In this document: positions 34,905 to 47,000 of the stretch, in pieces
Layout of the letters: every line of letters begins with the position of its first letter
How positions within the stretch are numbered: position 1 is the stretch's first letter
DNA from: Atherinomorus stipes
Taxonomy: Eukaryota; Chordata; Actinopteri; Atheriniformes; Atherinidae
NCBI GenBank assembly: GCA_023101725.1
Contig: JALJCO010003521.1
Coordinates: 62,001 to 126,000 of the forward strand
Reading direction: 5' to 3'
DNA length: 64,000 nucleotides
Made by a program: the position numbers and the translations under genes
The notes under the pieces: generated by a model
The model's input: the letters and a program-made list of their open reading frames with translations, nothing else
Told to the model about the DNA's origin: nothing
Database searches by the model: none

Positions 34905-35620
34905 CAATGAAGTAGCGACAAAGTTGAGACAAAGCATATTTATGAAGCAGCAACAAAGCCAAGACAAAGCAGCGACGAAGCAGCAACGAAGCCGAGACGA
35001 AATCGTGACAAAGCAGCGAGGAAGCAGAGATGAAGCTGAGATGAAACAGTGACAAAGCAACAACAAAGCAGCAACGAAGCCGAGACGAAACAGTGACAAA
35101 GCAGGAACAAAGCAGAGATGAAGCAGTGACGAAGCGAGACGAAGCAGCGACGAAGCAGAGACGAAGCAGCAAAAAAGCAGAGATGAAGCTGAGACAAAAC
35201 ACCTGTCACAAAGCAGGAACAAAGCAGAGATGAAGCAGTGACGAAGCGAGACAAAGCAGCGACGAAGCAGAGACGAAGCAGCAATGAAGCAGAGATGAAG
35301 CTGAGACGAAACAGCGACAAAGCAGCGACGAAGCAGTGATGAAGCTGAGACAAAGCAGGAACAAAGCAGCGACAAAGCAGAGATGAAGCAGTTTCGAAGC
35401 GAGATGAAGCAGAGATGAAGCTGTGATGAAGCAGAGATGAAGCAGAGACAAAGCAGCAACGAAGCCGCGATGAAACAGAGATGAAGCAGAGACAAAGCAT
35501 CAACGAAGCAGAGATGAAGCTGAAACCAAATAGGTCACAAAGCAGCAACGAAGCCGTGACAAAGCCGCGATGAAACAGAGATGAAGCCACAACAAAGCAG
35601 AGACGAAGCAGAGGGAGGAA
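34905..35620. repeat. 12-bp minisatellite with a 112-bp higher-order repeat
   Basis: Units of the type GAAGCAGAGATG or AAAGCAGCGACG run for about 700 bp. A block starting GCAGGAACAAAGCAGAG at 35101 repeats at 35213, 112 bp on, with few changes. Because 12 is divisible by 3, both strands show long overlapping ORFs. They are artefacts of the repeat. Confidence 0.9.
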
Positions 35621-36655
35621 AAATCATTTTCCATCATTTTCCAGGTTTTCCAGGATGCGTGGGAACCCTGTAAAGGTAAGATTCAGTGTGTTTCAGTTGA
35701 TGGCATAACAAGCAGATGCAGAGGAGCTCACAGAGGACTAAACAAACGAAAACAAATCAGGTCATGACATGAATATTTTTCCACCACACAAATAAGCTGA
35801 TTTACTTGTTTTGACTTCTCTGAAGCACAGAGAGGACTCCTGCTTTATTTAAAGATGGGAGAATACAACATGTTTGACACCCTCATCTCCAGAAATGGAG
35901 GTTGTGTGCAGCAGCGACAGCAGGACACGGCATCACCATCAAACTTTGCTCTGCACCACTGCGAGGAAGCCAAATGAGCAGCATGAAAAATTCCCCCTGA
36001 ATCCAATTATTTGGGGATTGTTTCGTGTTTTTGCTTCATGCAACCTGTGGCAGCCTCTGATTACTGATGCTGCTTTCAGAGGAAGCAGGGCAGATTCATT
36101 AGGAATAATTTGTTTGTTTATGTCATCATTTAAACACAATGTGCAGAGCTGCACACCACCGTCAGGGCTGGAAAGAAATAGGCCACCCCTTAGGAATGAC
36201 TTCCATATCTGGATCTGCTGGAAAAACTGTTGGACAAGCTGTTTGGAGCTTCCACAGTTTATTTCATTTAAATTTAATGGTGCAAAATAATGGACGTTTT
36301 ATGCCGTTTACAGCTGTTTCAGAGCGGAATGGATCATGATTTTTATATTTTCTAATCATCATTTCATCTCAAGAAATCAAATAGTCCACATGAGCTGTGT
36401 GTTGCTTTGCAGCTCATTGGTTTTGTCCAGCACCTGGTAATCTGTTACCATCACCATAGAGTGGCTCAATTTACCAAGCTGTTTGCAAAATGCTATCAAG
36501 AAAATGACAAAAGAACGCTTCACCATTGCAAGGCTGTGGTATAAAGTGTGTGGTTTTGTGACATTCGATCCTAATGGAGAACAAGTTTAAGAAGCCAAAA
36601 ACAACAAACTTTCATTAAATAAACAGAAATGAAGTCCTGGGGGTGTTACACAAAT
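35621..36655. other. No gene seen
   Basis: ORFs near 35874-36339 overlap on both strands without motifs. Confidence 0.4.
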
Positions 36656-37286
36656 CAGCGATGTGTCATGATCAGAAGAGCCGGGTCTGAGAGCCGATGC
36701 TTCATAGTGAATCAGAGGAGCCAGCTCCCAGTTTTACGAGATCACAGTACTTTGTTGTGACTGGCTACTGGAGGCCATAATACCAGTCACATTTTAGCAT
36801 CTAGATTTGTACAAATATGAAAACAGAAAGAAAGGCCATGTCCCATTGCAAGTGAAGACAGGAGTTAGCTGTGAGGAGAGTGCATTGCGTTGTCTTGTAC
36901 TATAACCATGTGACACCTGAAAGTTTAATTTTGTTGTTTTATTGTATTGTGTATCTTTTCTTTACCTGCCAAGGGACTGCTGATGCTAATTAGCTTGCTA
37001 ATGATAATCCAACATGTTTAACTCTGTTGCTACATATGTTCATTGATATGTATTGTCTCTATCAAATAAACAAAAAGTTTGAAAATAGAATAAATGTGCA
37101 TAATTTTAAGGCTTCTCTTAAAAATACTGAGTGCAAAAGAAAAATTTAGCACAAAAACCATTAATTTCTTGCAAAATTAAGGTAAAATATAGGGCTGCAA
37201 ATATCTTAAATTAAGAGCCGTTCAGGAGTTCAGGAGTCGGCTCTTCTTTGGGAGCCAAACAAAAGCGCCGAACTTCCCATCACTAA
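36656..37286. mobile_element. hAT-like non-autonomous element
   Basis: The left end has CAGCGATG with AAGAGCCGGGTCTGAGAGCC. The right end is inverted AGTGATGGGAAGTTCGG preceded by GAGCCGACTCC-type repeats, a common fish hAT terminus. A clean 8-bp duplication was not resolved. Confidence 0.5.
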
Positions 37287-37559
37287 CACGTTAGCCTGGT
37301 ACACCAACCTGACTAACGCCATGTACTGTATGAGATACACTGCATGTCCCTCCGTTGGAGACTGATTTCCAAGGTGAGACGAGAGGCGGGACTAACCAAC
37401 AAATTGAACAAGAGAGAACCAATCAGAGAAACACGGAAGTGACGCAAATGTTGGCATTGTAAAAGATGATTCTTTCAACAATTTTTGCAATATTCGATGA
37501 AATAGGGTTCACTACCTACGCACTACCTTCAATTCATAAGGTATGATAAATTCATTCAT

Positions 37560-37686
37560 ACATTTATTCATTTTCCATACCGCTTATCCATGTAGGGTTG
37601 TGAGGGTTGCTGGAGCCAATCCCAGCTATGATCAGGCGAGAGGCAGGGTACTCCCTGGACAGATCACCAGTCTGTCGCAGGGGGGT
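37560..37686 (-). mobile_element. SINE fragment (29521 family)
   Basis: 3' portion only: ACCGCTTATCCATGTAGGG, GGGTTGCTGGAGCC, AGGCGAGAGGCAGG, ending at the CAGTCTGTCGCAG position. Confidence 0.8.
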
Positions 37687-37961
37687 ATGATTAATTAAAA
37701 GTTTTAAATACATACATGTCATTATACATCAGGTGGGAAAGAAATGAGGCTTAAAATCATCCACCAGTCATTTCTACATTCACAATATGTTTTGTCCAAA
37801 AATGTTTGTGAAGGAGCGCTTTCTGGATTCAGTTGTAACTCACTGGAGGTGGTCTTTGGATGGGGCAGTATGAACTGATGAGCAGCAGGAACTCTAAGCC
37901 ACTCTCCCTTAAAAAATTTAAATGACTTTATTTCTATGGCATTGTCATAATGACCTTAAAA

Positions 37962-37997
37962 TCCAACGTGTTTCAGCCCACTGGCCTTCATCAGGGA
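37962..37997 (-). ncRNA. Hammerhead ribozyme-like motif
   Basis: On the minus strand the core CTGATGA (37988-37994) and GAAAC (37970-37974) are separated by a stem-II hairpin AGGCC-AGTG-GGCT. A short stem III AC/GT with a 2-nt loop leads to the cleavage triplet GTT (37965-37967). Stem I is TCC/GGA. Hammerhead motifs are known in the terminal repeats of Penelope-like elements. The sequence downstream (to about 38160) recurs at 18085, but no PLE ORF is readable beside it. Confidence 0.6.
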
Positions 37998-38455
37998 GTC
38001 GGACTGATTTATCAGGTTCAAAGTCCTTTTTCTCTATGTAAGTGATTTGGTGTACTTTTGGTACCTGACAGAAATATTTGTACAGAAAGGGGCAGGCATT
38101 ACAAGTTTATCTTCTTCCGGCTCCTTTTCATTTGTGGTGTATAATAATAAAGCCATGTATTGTATTAATTGTAATTATGTAAACCATGAATGAAATAAAA
38201 ATCTGAACGAATGAATGAATGAAAGAAAGTGTCCATATTCACCACATATGATGGAACTTTCCATTGCATTCCACCCCTCGAAACAAAACTACTCCCCCAG
38301 GAAAAAAAAAAAAAAAAACTCCATCGGGGTTCAAACATGGATACCTAATTTCAAACAAGTCACAAAGCTTTCATATGAAACATTAAAAACCCACAATCGA
38401 GTCATGAACAGGAACATCCTTGTGTAATATAATATGATCCTTCCAAAAAGCAAGC

Positions 38456-38588
38456 AGTCAGTCAGTCATCAGTCATTTTCTGTACCGCTTATCCAGTTCA
38501 GGGTCGCGGGGGTTGCTGGAGCCCATCCCAGCTATTATCAGGCGAGAGGCGGGGTACACCCTGGACAGGTCGCCAGTCTGTCGCAGCC
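38456..38588 (-). mobile_element. SINE fragment (29521 family)
   Basis: 3' portion with the terminal CAGT repeats: ACCGCTTATCCAGTTCAGGG, GGGTTGCTGGAGCCCATCC, CCTGGACAGGTCGCCAG. Confidence 0.85.
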
Positions 38589-39902
38589 AAAAAGCAAGCA
38601 AAAAAAAATAAATGAACAAGCAAAAAAATAGAGAATTGTTCATAGCCCTTTACACATGGTTTTCAATCTTGAATTACAAACATTAAGAATTATAGGAACC
38701 CAGTTAGATACGGTTCTTCATTCAGGCCTGACTTGTTTGAAATAAAGTATCCTTGTTTGAAGCCTAATGGAGTTTTTTTTTTATTCCTGCTGCTTGTCCC
38801 GCCTCCCCGTCTTGTGCCGTTTCTTGCGACACCACGCGATGGTAAGATGGTTGTCGTGTCCGGTGCCATTCTTGTGGTGTGACCATTCGCAAGCAACAAG
38901 ACACTGTCTGATTTTATGATGCAATGTCTGTTAAAGGCATATGCCACCTCTGGGTGAAATTGAGCCTCCCCCCGCAGTCCCCTGAGTTGGACAAGTGGGC
39001 AGAAGTGTTTTCTAATCGCCCCAGTCATTCTCTGAATCTGGCAGCACTGACTTTAGCTTAGCTTAGCTTAGTTGCTGTAATCTGGCGTTTCCAACTAGCA
39101 CCACTTGGTGAAAGTTTACTAATTAACTTGAGATTTTTTCCAATTACGTTTCATGACCCGCACATTCTGATCGAGTACAAACGAGAAGCTGATTTCACAT
39201 CAAAGGACTGACTAGGCGGCATCACAAGGGGAACTATATGCTGCGGAAGTACATGCCAATCACAGGCAAAGCACTGCGGATAGTAGCAAAGGCAGCACGC
39301 ATGCGGAGCATCCCCAACTTCTGTAAACAGGGTTGCCACCGGATGTTGCGCATGCGCTCTTTAACTGAACTTGTCTTTTCAAACAGGTCGCTTCCTCACA
39401 GACTAATTGTGCCCTGGCCACATTCAGACATCAAGAAATGTTCCAGAGGACACAGCTACACTCTCCCTTCAACCCTGTCCAGAACATTTTCTTGTTCGTT
39501 CAGCCAAAACGACGTCCCACAACATTTCCACTCTTATGAAATGGAGGCTAGTAGTTACATCCCCGAGGTTAGAGAGTGGTACGCATGTGTGAATGCAAGC
39601 GGTGTAAAGGACAAAGTCCGCACTATTACCATTTTCCAGCATAAGTCTGAAAAGTGCTTCACTTGCATTTGTGACATGATGGGAGAATCTGTACCTGCTC
39701 TCTGTGGGGTCAGGACTTGGCTCTTGCACGTTGTGCTGTGGCCGGGGGGGGGGCAGTGAGTCCAGCAGGCTTGGCCTGCATATGCACTTAATTTAAAAAT
39801 TTGCTAACGGTCCCTGTTTTCTGAATTCAAGGACCCCCTCAAAAATGTAATGTTCCATCTCAAAAGGATATCCTCTCAATAAATTTCAAATTGACAAAAA
39901 CA
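38589..39902. other. No gene seen
   Basis: An open frame at 39238-39759 shows no motif, intron structure or repeat relation I can identify. A TTAGC/TTAGCTTAGC run lies near 39054-39075. Confidence 0.4.
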
Positions 39903-39904
39903 TC

Positions 39905-40081
39905 TTCTATACTGCCTCTACTGGTGCGTTCAGACCGACCGCATTTTGAGCGTCAAAGATGCTCTCGACGCTTAAAGTTGGACCCTGGTCCCGACGCTTG
40001 ACATCTGCAGTCAAAATTGCTCTTGTGAGCGGCGAGAGCGTCCATATCAGTCTGTTTTCCATTATTTCCGTTGTGTCTACG
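39905..40081. mobile_element. PIF/Harbinger left end and leader
   Basis: GGTGCGTTCAGACCGACCGC starts here, a terminal-repeat style seen in fish Harbinger elements, followed by a leader up to the transposase ATG at 40082. The matching right end was not found, so the element is truncated beyond 43745. Confidence 0.5.
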
Positions 40082-41788
40082 ATGGCGGATGAGATTGAAC
40101 AAGTGGCTTGGCTTTATTTACTCCACAAGGCTAGAGAACGACGTCAACAGGCATCTCGGCACTGCGTCTGGATTCACCAGATTGTTCAAAGGCGCTCTGA
40201 GTTTGGTGAGTAGTATCATCTACTCCAGGAGCTGTGCGCTGACGAGGGACACTTTCAGCGCTACTTTTAGCTGACCCGGGCCCAGTTTAACAGCCTGCTG
40301 TCCCGCATCGGTGCTCACATCACCTACCAGGACACCAACTACAGGCGCTCAATTTCACCTGAAGAGCGTCTGTCCATCTGTCTGCGGTAAGCGGGTCTCA
40401 AAAAATGTAGAGTCACACATTAATAATTATATTTATCTGTGGTGAAAAACATAGTTTTTCTAAACAAAATGTATACAAACACAGGGGCAACACATTTTCG
40501 TAAGTAAACGTGAAAGTATCCACTATAACCTACACCAGGAGTAAACCTGGACTGAACCAGGACCACATACATACATTTTAAAATTTCATGTTATAGGCCT
40601 AACATAACCACAAGGGCTAAAAAATAATGCACTCTATCCAATATAATACATATTATTTAATTTACGACCATTGATTTATTTTTAGATGTTATTCTATTTT
40701 ATGCTAATCTTTTTTTTTCTTCACATTTTTTTATATAATTGTAATAAATTCAAACATAAGAGGTCACATTTTTGTGAACAAGCTGGATATTTACTGTTAT
40801 GTTAGGGGGGGGGGAGGGGGGTTGCAGTTTTCTTACAACTGGTGACTCCTACCGGACCATCGCCAACCATCGCCAACAGTTTCCGGGTGGGTGTTTCAAC
40901 CATCTCCACCATCATCCCAGATGTGGTGACAGCTGTCTGGGACTGCCTGGTGGAGGAGTTTATGCCTGTGCCTGGAGCCGACGACTGGAGGTCCATCGTG
41001 GTGGAGTTTGAGGAGAGGTGGAATTTTCCTCTGTGCTGTGTGGCTCTTGATGGAAAGCATGTGAAAGTAAAGGCCCCCCCAACTCTGGCTCCCTTTTTTT
41101 CAACTATAAGGGAGACCACTCTTTGGTCCTTCTCGCCCTGGTTGATGCCAGCTACAGGTTCCGGGTGACAGATGTTGAGGGATATGGAAGAACCAGCGAT
41201 GGGGGGATCTTGGCCAACTCCACCTTTGGCCAGGCTCTGCGGGATGGCCCCCTCCATCTGCCTTCTGACCAGCATCTCCAAGGAGCTGAACACAGAAGAC
41301 CCCAGCCACATGTCTTCGTGGCAGATGAGGCCTTTCCACCGCTCCGAAACCTGATGCGGCCCTTCCCTGGACGTGGTGGCCTTACCCCAGAGCAGCGGGT
41401 GTTTAACTACCGTCTCTCCCGGGCTCGGCTGGTGGTGGAGGACGCATTTGGTCTGCTCAGTGGAGGAGGTTTCGCCGGGAGCTGGAGATCTTCCCAGAAG
41501 TAGTGTAGAAGTGAGCAAAGGCCACGTGTGTTCTCCACAACTTCATGAGAGCTTCTGCAGACGGGCAGGTACCAGCAGGGAGAGGAGCTGCAGCACAAGA
41601 GGAACCTGCTCCAGGTGTTGGGCGGATGGGAGCAAACTGCAGCCAGAGAGGCGACGGTTGCCAGAGATGCTTTCATGGCCTACTTCTGTGAAGAGGGAGT
41701 GGTTCCATGGCAGCCTGCGGAGGAGTGATGTCTTCTTCAGCACAAACCCACTACGGCTCTTTTCAGAGCCACCCATCCAAACTTGACA
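40082..41788 (+). pseudogene. HARBI1-like PIF/Harbinger transposase, decayed
   Basis: Harbinger nucleases cut at element ends with a DDE triad. Exon 1 (40082-40386) opens MADEIEQVAWLYLLHKARE, ends CICLR and has a GTAAGC donor. Two in-frame TAG codons break it (40211, 40268). Exon 2 begins after TTGCAG at 40828 with FLTTGDSYRTIAN. Triad candidates are D at 41049 (ALDGKH), D at 41144 (ALVDASYRF) and E at 41438 (VVEDAFG). A 10-bp tandem duplication (40857-40876) shifts the frame. A one-base loss near 41078 and further shifts near 41460 and 41510 follow. The C-terminus has TCVLHNFMR. It faces the MADF gene tail to tail. Confidence 0.85.
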
Positions 41789-42557
41789 GCCTAATTTCTA
41801 TATGTACTCATACATTTAATTTTCTGCAGTGGGCCAAATACTGAACCTATAGAAATAATTTAATCTAAAATTTTTCTTGCACAGTCCAAAGCTGTTTGTA
41901 TGTTGTTGTTGTTCATCTGTCTCCCGACTGTCTGCAGAAAATTGCTGCCCTACTGGTGCTGGCTCCGGCTCACGGAGGAAGGTTCATCACAAGTTAATGA
42001 TATGCACATTCAAGACTGACATTAGTTACAAGGTTAGCTTGTCATGTTCATGTCAAAATAATAATAACTTTAAGAATAAACCTTGCAGACAACTTTTTGG
42101 CTCTTGTTTATGCTTCTTTTATGGTATACATATTTTTCTTTTATTAATTAAATGACGTATTGAAAAAAATAAATATTTTGTGTGACTGAATTTTTTGAAG
42201 TTTTTCAAGTACCTTGCATTATGAGAAATATAAGCGTGGTGAGCTTCAAGTAGCAGACTAAGTCTGAAATAAAATATTTATTTAACAAATAGTATAAATA
42301 TAGAACGTTTTTAAACAGAAAAGTATAATGATAAATAAGTATGAGAAGAAAAACAGATTTAAAACTATTTACAAAATGATTTACAAATGGACATATGAAA
42401 CTATATATAGAAAATAAAAAATCTATACCCAACTATATACAAAAGGACCTTGCATGGAGGAAGCTTGGTGGAAGAGTGAGGGACAGTACGTTTCCTCTCC
42501 GGGAAAAGATGCCACCTCTTTTTGAAAAAAACAAACAAACAAAACAAACAAACAACA

Positions 42558-43745
42558 CTACATGGTAGGCTCCATTTGTTCCAAATTTAGTGTAACAGTG
42601 CCATTTTCATATAGCAATTTATGAATTAGAAATTTTGCATAATCTTTTAAATGTGGTGGCACCTTTTTCAGGAGAGGAAGGAGAAAAGGAAGTGCTCGTC
42701 GTCAGAGAGTCTTGGAGGAGCGGCTGTGGCTTTCAGGACTTCGAGCATCTGCCTCTCGAAATCCGTGGGCTCCAAGGACTCCCTCTGCCTCCTTCGGACT
42801 CTCGTCTTCGGTTGGCCTTCAGAGCACACAGTATAATGAGAGTAATGAACACTAAAAAATGTTTCACAAAAAAGTTTAGCAGCAGTTTATCTACAACATT
42901 TTGTACTGAAAAATATATTTAAAAAAACAAGCAGTATGCAACAGTTCGAAGCTGTTTTACATCATGCACAGCCAGTAAACATCAAACTATGAGGTTTCGG
43001 GGTTCTTGGGCCTTCATTAACAACATCAGACATGTCTGAACCCCTTTTTGGAGTCAGTTTGACACCCATGACCTAGATTTATATGTATATAGCTAATCTC
43101 TACACACCTGTAGATACAGCAGCAGACGGCGGTCCAGCCAGCGCATAAGAAGCAGCAGCAGACACGTCAGACCCATCCGTGTCCGGCATTTCAGCAACTG
43201 CCGGGGCGTCGGCTGTTTCTGTTATGAGTTTAAAATAAATATATATTACAAAAGCAATAACAACAAGGCAGCAAAGTGGGGAGATTAAAAAAAACAAACA
43301 CTCAATCTCAGCCTGTTCAAGTATATTTTACTGAATCACCAGACCTGCTGCTGCTTCTGGCTCCGGTGGGGGGGTCGTACCCAGCGGCCTGCTCTTCCTC
43401 GGCCCTTCCCTGCATGTTGCCTGATGTGACATCGGGCTCGAGGAAGGACAGGACCGGCAGGTACTTCCATTTCTGTACTGCTCCTGCATCTGCACCACTC
43501 TTCCTTTTGTCCTTCTCCGTCTTTATCTCCTTGGTATAAGTGTCCCTCAGGCTCTTTATGAACAAATCGATTTGTCAGCGGGACACTACGATGGCTCAGC
43601 ATTCTGCTGGACGGTTGAAGCTAGCTCATACAGGCAGGGGAATATTTACCGTAGTAAAACTTTGAAAAACTTACCCGAAATCCCATCTTCCTCACTTATT
43701 TTCCTCCACTCAAGGTCCTTTCTGTTCCTGTAACGATACCCATAG
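42558..43745 (-). pseudogene. MADF/BESS DNA-binding partner of the Harbinger transposase, decayed
   Basis: In PIF/Harbinger elements a second Myb/MADF-type protein helps the transposase enter the nucleus and bind element ends. Four minus-strand exons fit. About 43675-43745: RNRKDLEWRKISEEDGIS. 43332-43585: FIKSLRDTYTKEIKTEKDKR with KWKYLPVLSFL. 43108-43218: linker rich in A, P and D. About 42558-42818: ends in a BESS-like segment (DDEHFLFS then KKVPPHLKDYAKFLIHKLLY). A TGA at 43575-43577 and a frameshift near 42668 break it. The 5' exon is cut off by a T-rich repeat. Exon limits are inferred from GT/AG sites; the 43332/43218 junction phase does not fit well. Confidence 0.75.
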
Positions 43746-43769
43746 TAGAGCTATGAGCAAGGTCATAAT

Positions 43770-44240
43770 AGTTTTGGATTTTAAATTAGTTTCACTTTTT
43801 ATTTATTTAACTTTGACTTTTTGTTTTTTAGTTCAGTTAGTTTTAGTTTTTTGAGCAGGTTTGCTAGTTTTTAGTTTTATTTTTTTGGAAAATGCTTAAT
43901 TTTAGTTTAGTTTTATTCATTTCAGTGCTCTAAGTTTCTTTTTTTTAGTAAGTTATACAGATTTCTCTAGTGTAATATTCAAAATAATCAGAAAGTAACT
44001 CAGAGTAAAACCAGTAGAACAGAGTAAGTAGATTTTATATCAACCCCAAAGGCTTATATTAAAAAATTTACAAATTGGATGTTTGTGCAATAATTTTAGT
44101 TAGTTTAAGTTAGTTTTGTAAAGACACAATACAATTTCATTTGGTTATCTTTTCTCTTTAAATGTGATTTTTATTTCAGTTAATTTTTTTTTTTTTTCAA
44201 TTTTAGTTTTAGTTTAGTAATATTTAGATATATTTGTGGG
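43770..44240. repeat. T-rich dispersed repeat (TTAGTTTTAGTTTAG type)
   Basis: Dense TTTAGTTTAG/AGTTAGTTT motifs at both ends of a roughly 470-bp stretch, a composition common in fish interspersed DNA. It replaces the expected 5' end of the MADF gene. Confidence 0.5.
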
Positions 44241-45436
44241 TTTTAAGTGTCAAATTAAGTGTTTATCGGCTGGAAACAACAGTCTCTGTGGAAAATTGAA
44301 AAATATGTGGCCAAGCTTATAAAGAGAGTTTTTGCGTTAGAAAATGCATTTGTTTGACATTATTCAGGTGGTAATGACCGGTTAATGGGGTCTTAACGTT
44401 CAGGTAAAGACAGATAAATGAAAAAGGAATAAAATGCCAGCCTCCATTTAGTTTTTACTCTGTCACTGGGCAAAGATTGATGTTGTGGTAGAAAATTACA
44501 GAAGGTCATAGACTCTGTGTGACAAAGAATTGAACTTGAAGTGAAGGGAGAATGAAAACTTGGGGAATGTTTAATGGACACTGAGGGCTCAAAGGAAACA
44601 GATGTTGCATTCAAGGAGTCCGATTGTCTGCAGGGACATTGTGTCCCTGATGAGAACAGTTGTTGGAGGTTTGGGGAATGTTCATGAAGGTTCTTGAGGA
44701 GAACCTTGTATATCTCTGTTGGGGCATAAGTGTCGGGTCTCCAGGGAGTGTGTATGTGGTTGCCAGGAAGTCTTAAACCTGAACATTTTTATATAAATAC
44801 AGGCATCGAAGGGAGAAAAAGGACTCGTCTGCTCCTCTAATGCTCAAGGTGAATAACTGTGACACAAAGAGGTTTATATGCTTGGAAATAGATTCGATAA
44901 AAACTCTAAATCAGATGACCACACATGATGCTGCTGTTCTGTCCATGTTCCATATTCAACCTTTAACAGCTCGTTAGAAAACAGAATGCTGCGCAGAAAA
45001 TACTTTAACATTATAAAGTTGTACATGAGCATTATACACTGAAAGAAAAGATCTGTGGAATTTACAGAAAATTAATACGGACATCAGCTGCATGAAACAA
45101 AGTTAGGTTTCATCAACATAATTTTTCCTGTATATTTTTCTCAATTTGTTCATCTAGCAAACAACTATTTTAGGTTGTTTTAGAGGGTTTCCTTTCTGTT
45201 CATAGTGCAAATCTAATATGTTGATGAAACATCATTTTTTCATATGAGTATTAAGATGTTTTTTTTTCCCCAATGTTTTTTTTTACCACATTAAATTATT
45301 TCAAGTGGTAACTTTAGTAAGTAAAAAATAGAAATAATTTGAGCCAGCCTTTTTCTTAATCACATTTCTTTGAAAATATACACAAGGAAGAAAAAACTAT
45401 GCAGATTGTGCAGATTTGCTTTTACAGTGGAAAAGT
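44241..45436. other. No gene seen
   Basis: No recognised feature. Confidence 0.4.
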
Positions 45437-45949
45437 TTATTCATAAAGCTTGTTCTTTAGGACTTGCACTTTTTTTAAAAGTGTGTTCCCTTCGAGTTCC
45501 ATCACTAGTTTCTGGAGCGCTTCAAATGTGTACTCAGGCGGGTAGTTTAGATTGAGCGCATATATCAATCCAAACAGCAGTGCAGTAACTACTGCAACAC
45601 TTGGCAACTCTTGCAGCACCACCTGACCTTCCAGCACGACTCCTTTGTCTTCTGGTTGGCTGTAATCACCAGGTTTGAGGTACAGGCCAGCTGTGGTCTC
45701 CTTAATGGACTCTTCGATAATGTCATCTGCATCCTGGAGAATAGAAAGCCATAAATTTAGATTCAGTTTATAAAAAAAAAAGTGCAGTTTGGAGGTTGTT
45801 TTCTCTGAAAGGTTTAAAGGTAGTCTGGAGCAACATTTTCCAATCAGCAACTTTAAGGGATTACAGCATTCATCACCTCAAAATTAACAACGTTCATCCC
45901 TCCATCTGTTACTACATCTATTAAGGATGTTCACTTGTGAATCCCTGGA

Positions 45950-46752
45950 CAGTTTCCCACCCATCTGACCGCGGGGGGGCAGAACTAGCGGCTGAGCAGA
46001 GCTCTGCAGACAGTAGGTCCTCCTGAAACCGACACCGGCGGGGGGTGCACAGAGTGATGCGGAGTGGTGCAGGGAAAAGGGCTTAGGAATCGCCTGCCTT
46101 TTCGTCAGGTTTGATTTATGGGGTAGAGTGTTTGTTTGGGGGGCAGTGCCCCCTCTTGCCCCTGCCTGACGCCGGCCTGGTTCTCACTCAGCCGGTCAGC
46201 AGGAGCCCGGCGGAGAGCCGGAGCTGACCCCCGGCTGCAGATCCACCGCCTCCTCTCCACGCAGATTATCAGCAACATGAACGTGGGAATTTTCCTCATA
46301 CACTGAAATTCTTCCAGGAAAAACTATCGAGGAACGCTGTGAGATGACGGAATGCGTGCGATAAGGTCAAGACGCTGAAAAACCAGCAGTGCAGACGAAT
46401 GTGGGGATTTTATTTGATTATTAGTAATCAATATACATTTTTTAAATCAAAAGCTCATTTGACTTTAGCAGTTTAAATAATCTAGATTTTAGAGATGATT
46501 TTTAAGGCGACATCTTGATGCTCAGCCGACATCCCATCGTAGGACGGGCTGAGAGCAGCTGTGGAGTGGAACAATGGTGGAGATATTTAAGCATTCTTAT
46601 CAAATCCCCACGGTAGAGGTTTATTCTCTGATTAGATCGTGGGATTTCTCTGTCACCTCCCCGCGTGTATGGGGGGTGTGGTGTGGCGATGAAGGGGGGC
46701 GGGAGCTCATGTAGGCGGGCCGCACCGCCAATAACATGGTAGGGAAACACTG
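45950..46752. mobile_element. hAT-like element in the last intron of the accessory gene
   Basis: The left end CAGTTTCCCACCCATC with GACCGCGGGG and the right end inverse CCAGTGTTTCCCTACCATG with GGCGGTGCGGCC are imperfect inverted repeats, a common fish hAT terminus. No clean 8-bp duplication seen. Confidence 0.5.
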
Positions 46753-47000
46753 GATGCTGTTATGCAAGTTTTATTTCCTAAAAGAAACAAGTGCATACTT
46801 AATCATTCATTTATTTGGTCCCAGCCTGTTTCATCACTATGCTTTTTTATTTTTCATTATTCTGTTTAACAATTGGTTAATTTTCAAGACATTTTTGTTA
46901 ATTAATTTTTTCCAGTTTTAAGTTATTTCAGTGACCATAGAAGATTTTTATTTTAATATTAAAAGAGGGGTGCCAATAATTTTGTCCATGTCTGTACTTA
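46753..47000. other. AT-rich tail resembling a Tc1-type MITE end
   Basis: GGGGTGCCAATAATTTTGTCC near 46967-46987 resembles the inner end of many Tc1-like MITEs. A partner end was not identified. Confidence 0.35.

Noticed and set aside
34890..35590. Two minus-strand ORFs of 201 and 216 residues rich in CFVSASSLL repeats
   Set aside because: They are translations of the 12-bp minisatellite in different frames; no unique domain, start context or flanking exon.
39238..39759. Plus-strand ORF of 173 residues as a host gene
   Set aside because: No recognisable domain, ORFs of similar length occur antisense, and there is no splice or promoter support.
40802..41518. Minus-strand ORF of 238 residues
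   Set aside because: Antisense to the Harbinger transposase exon; the plus strand carries the recognisable DDE motifs.
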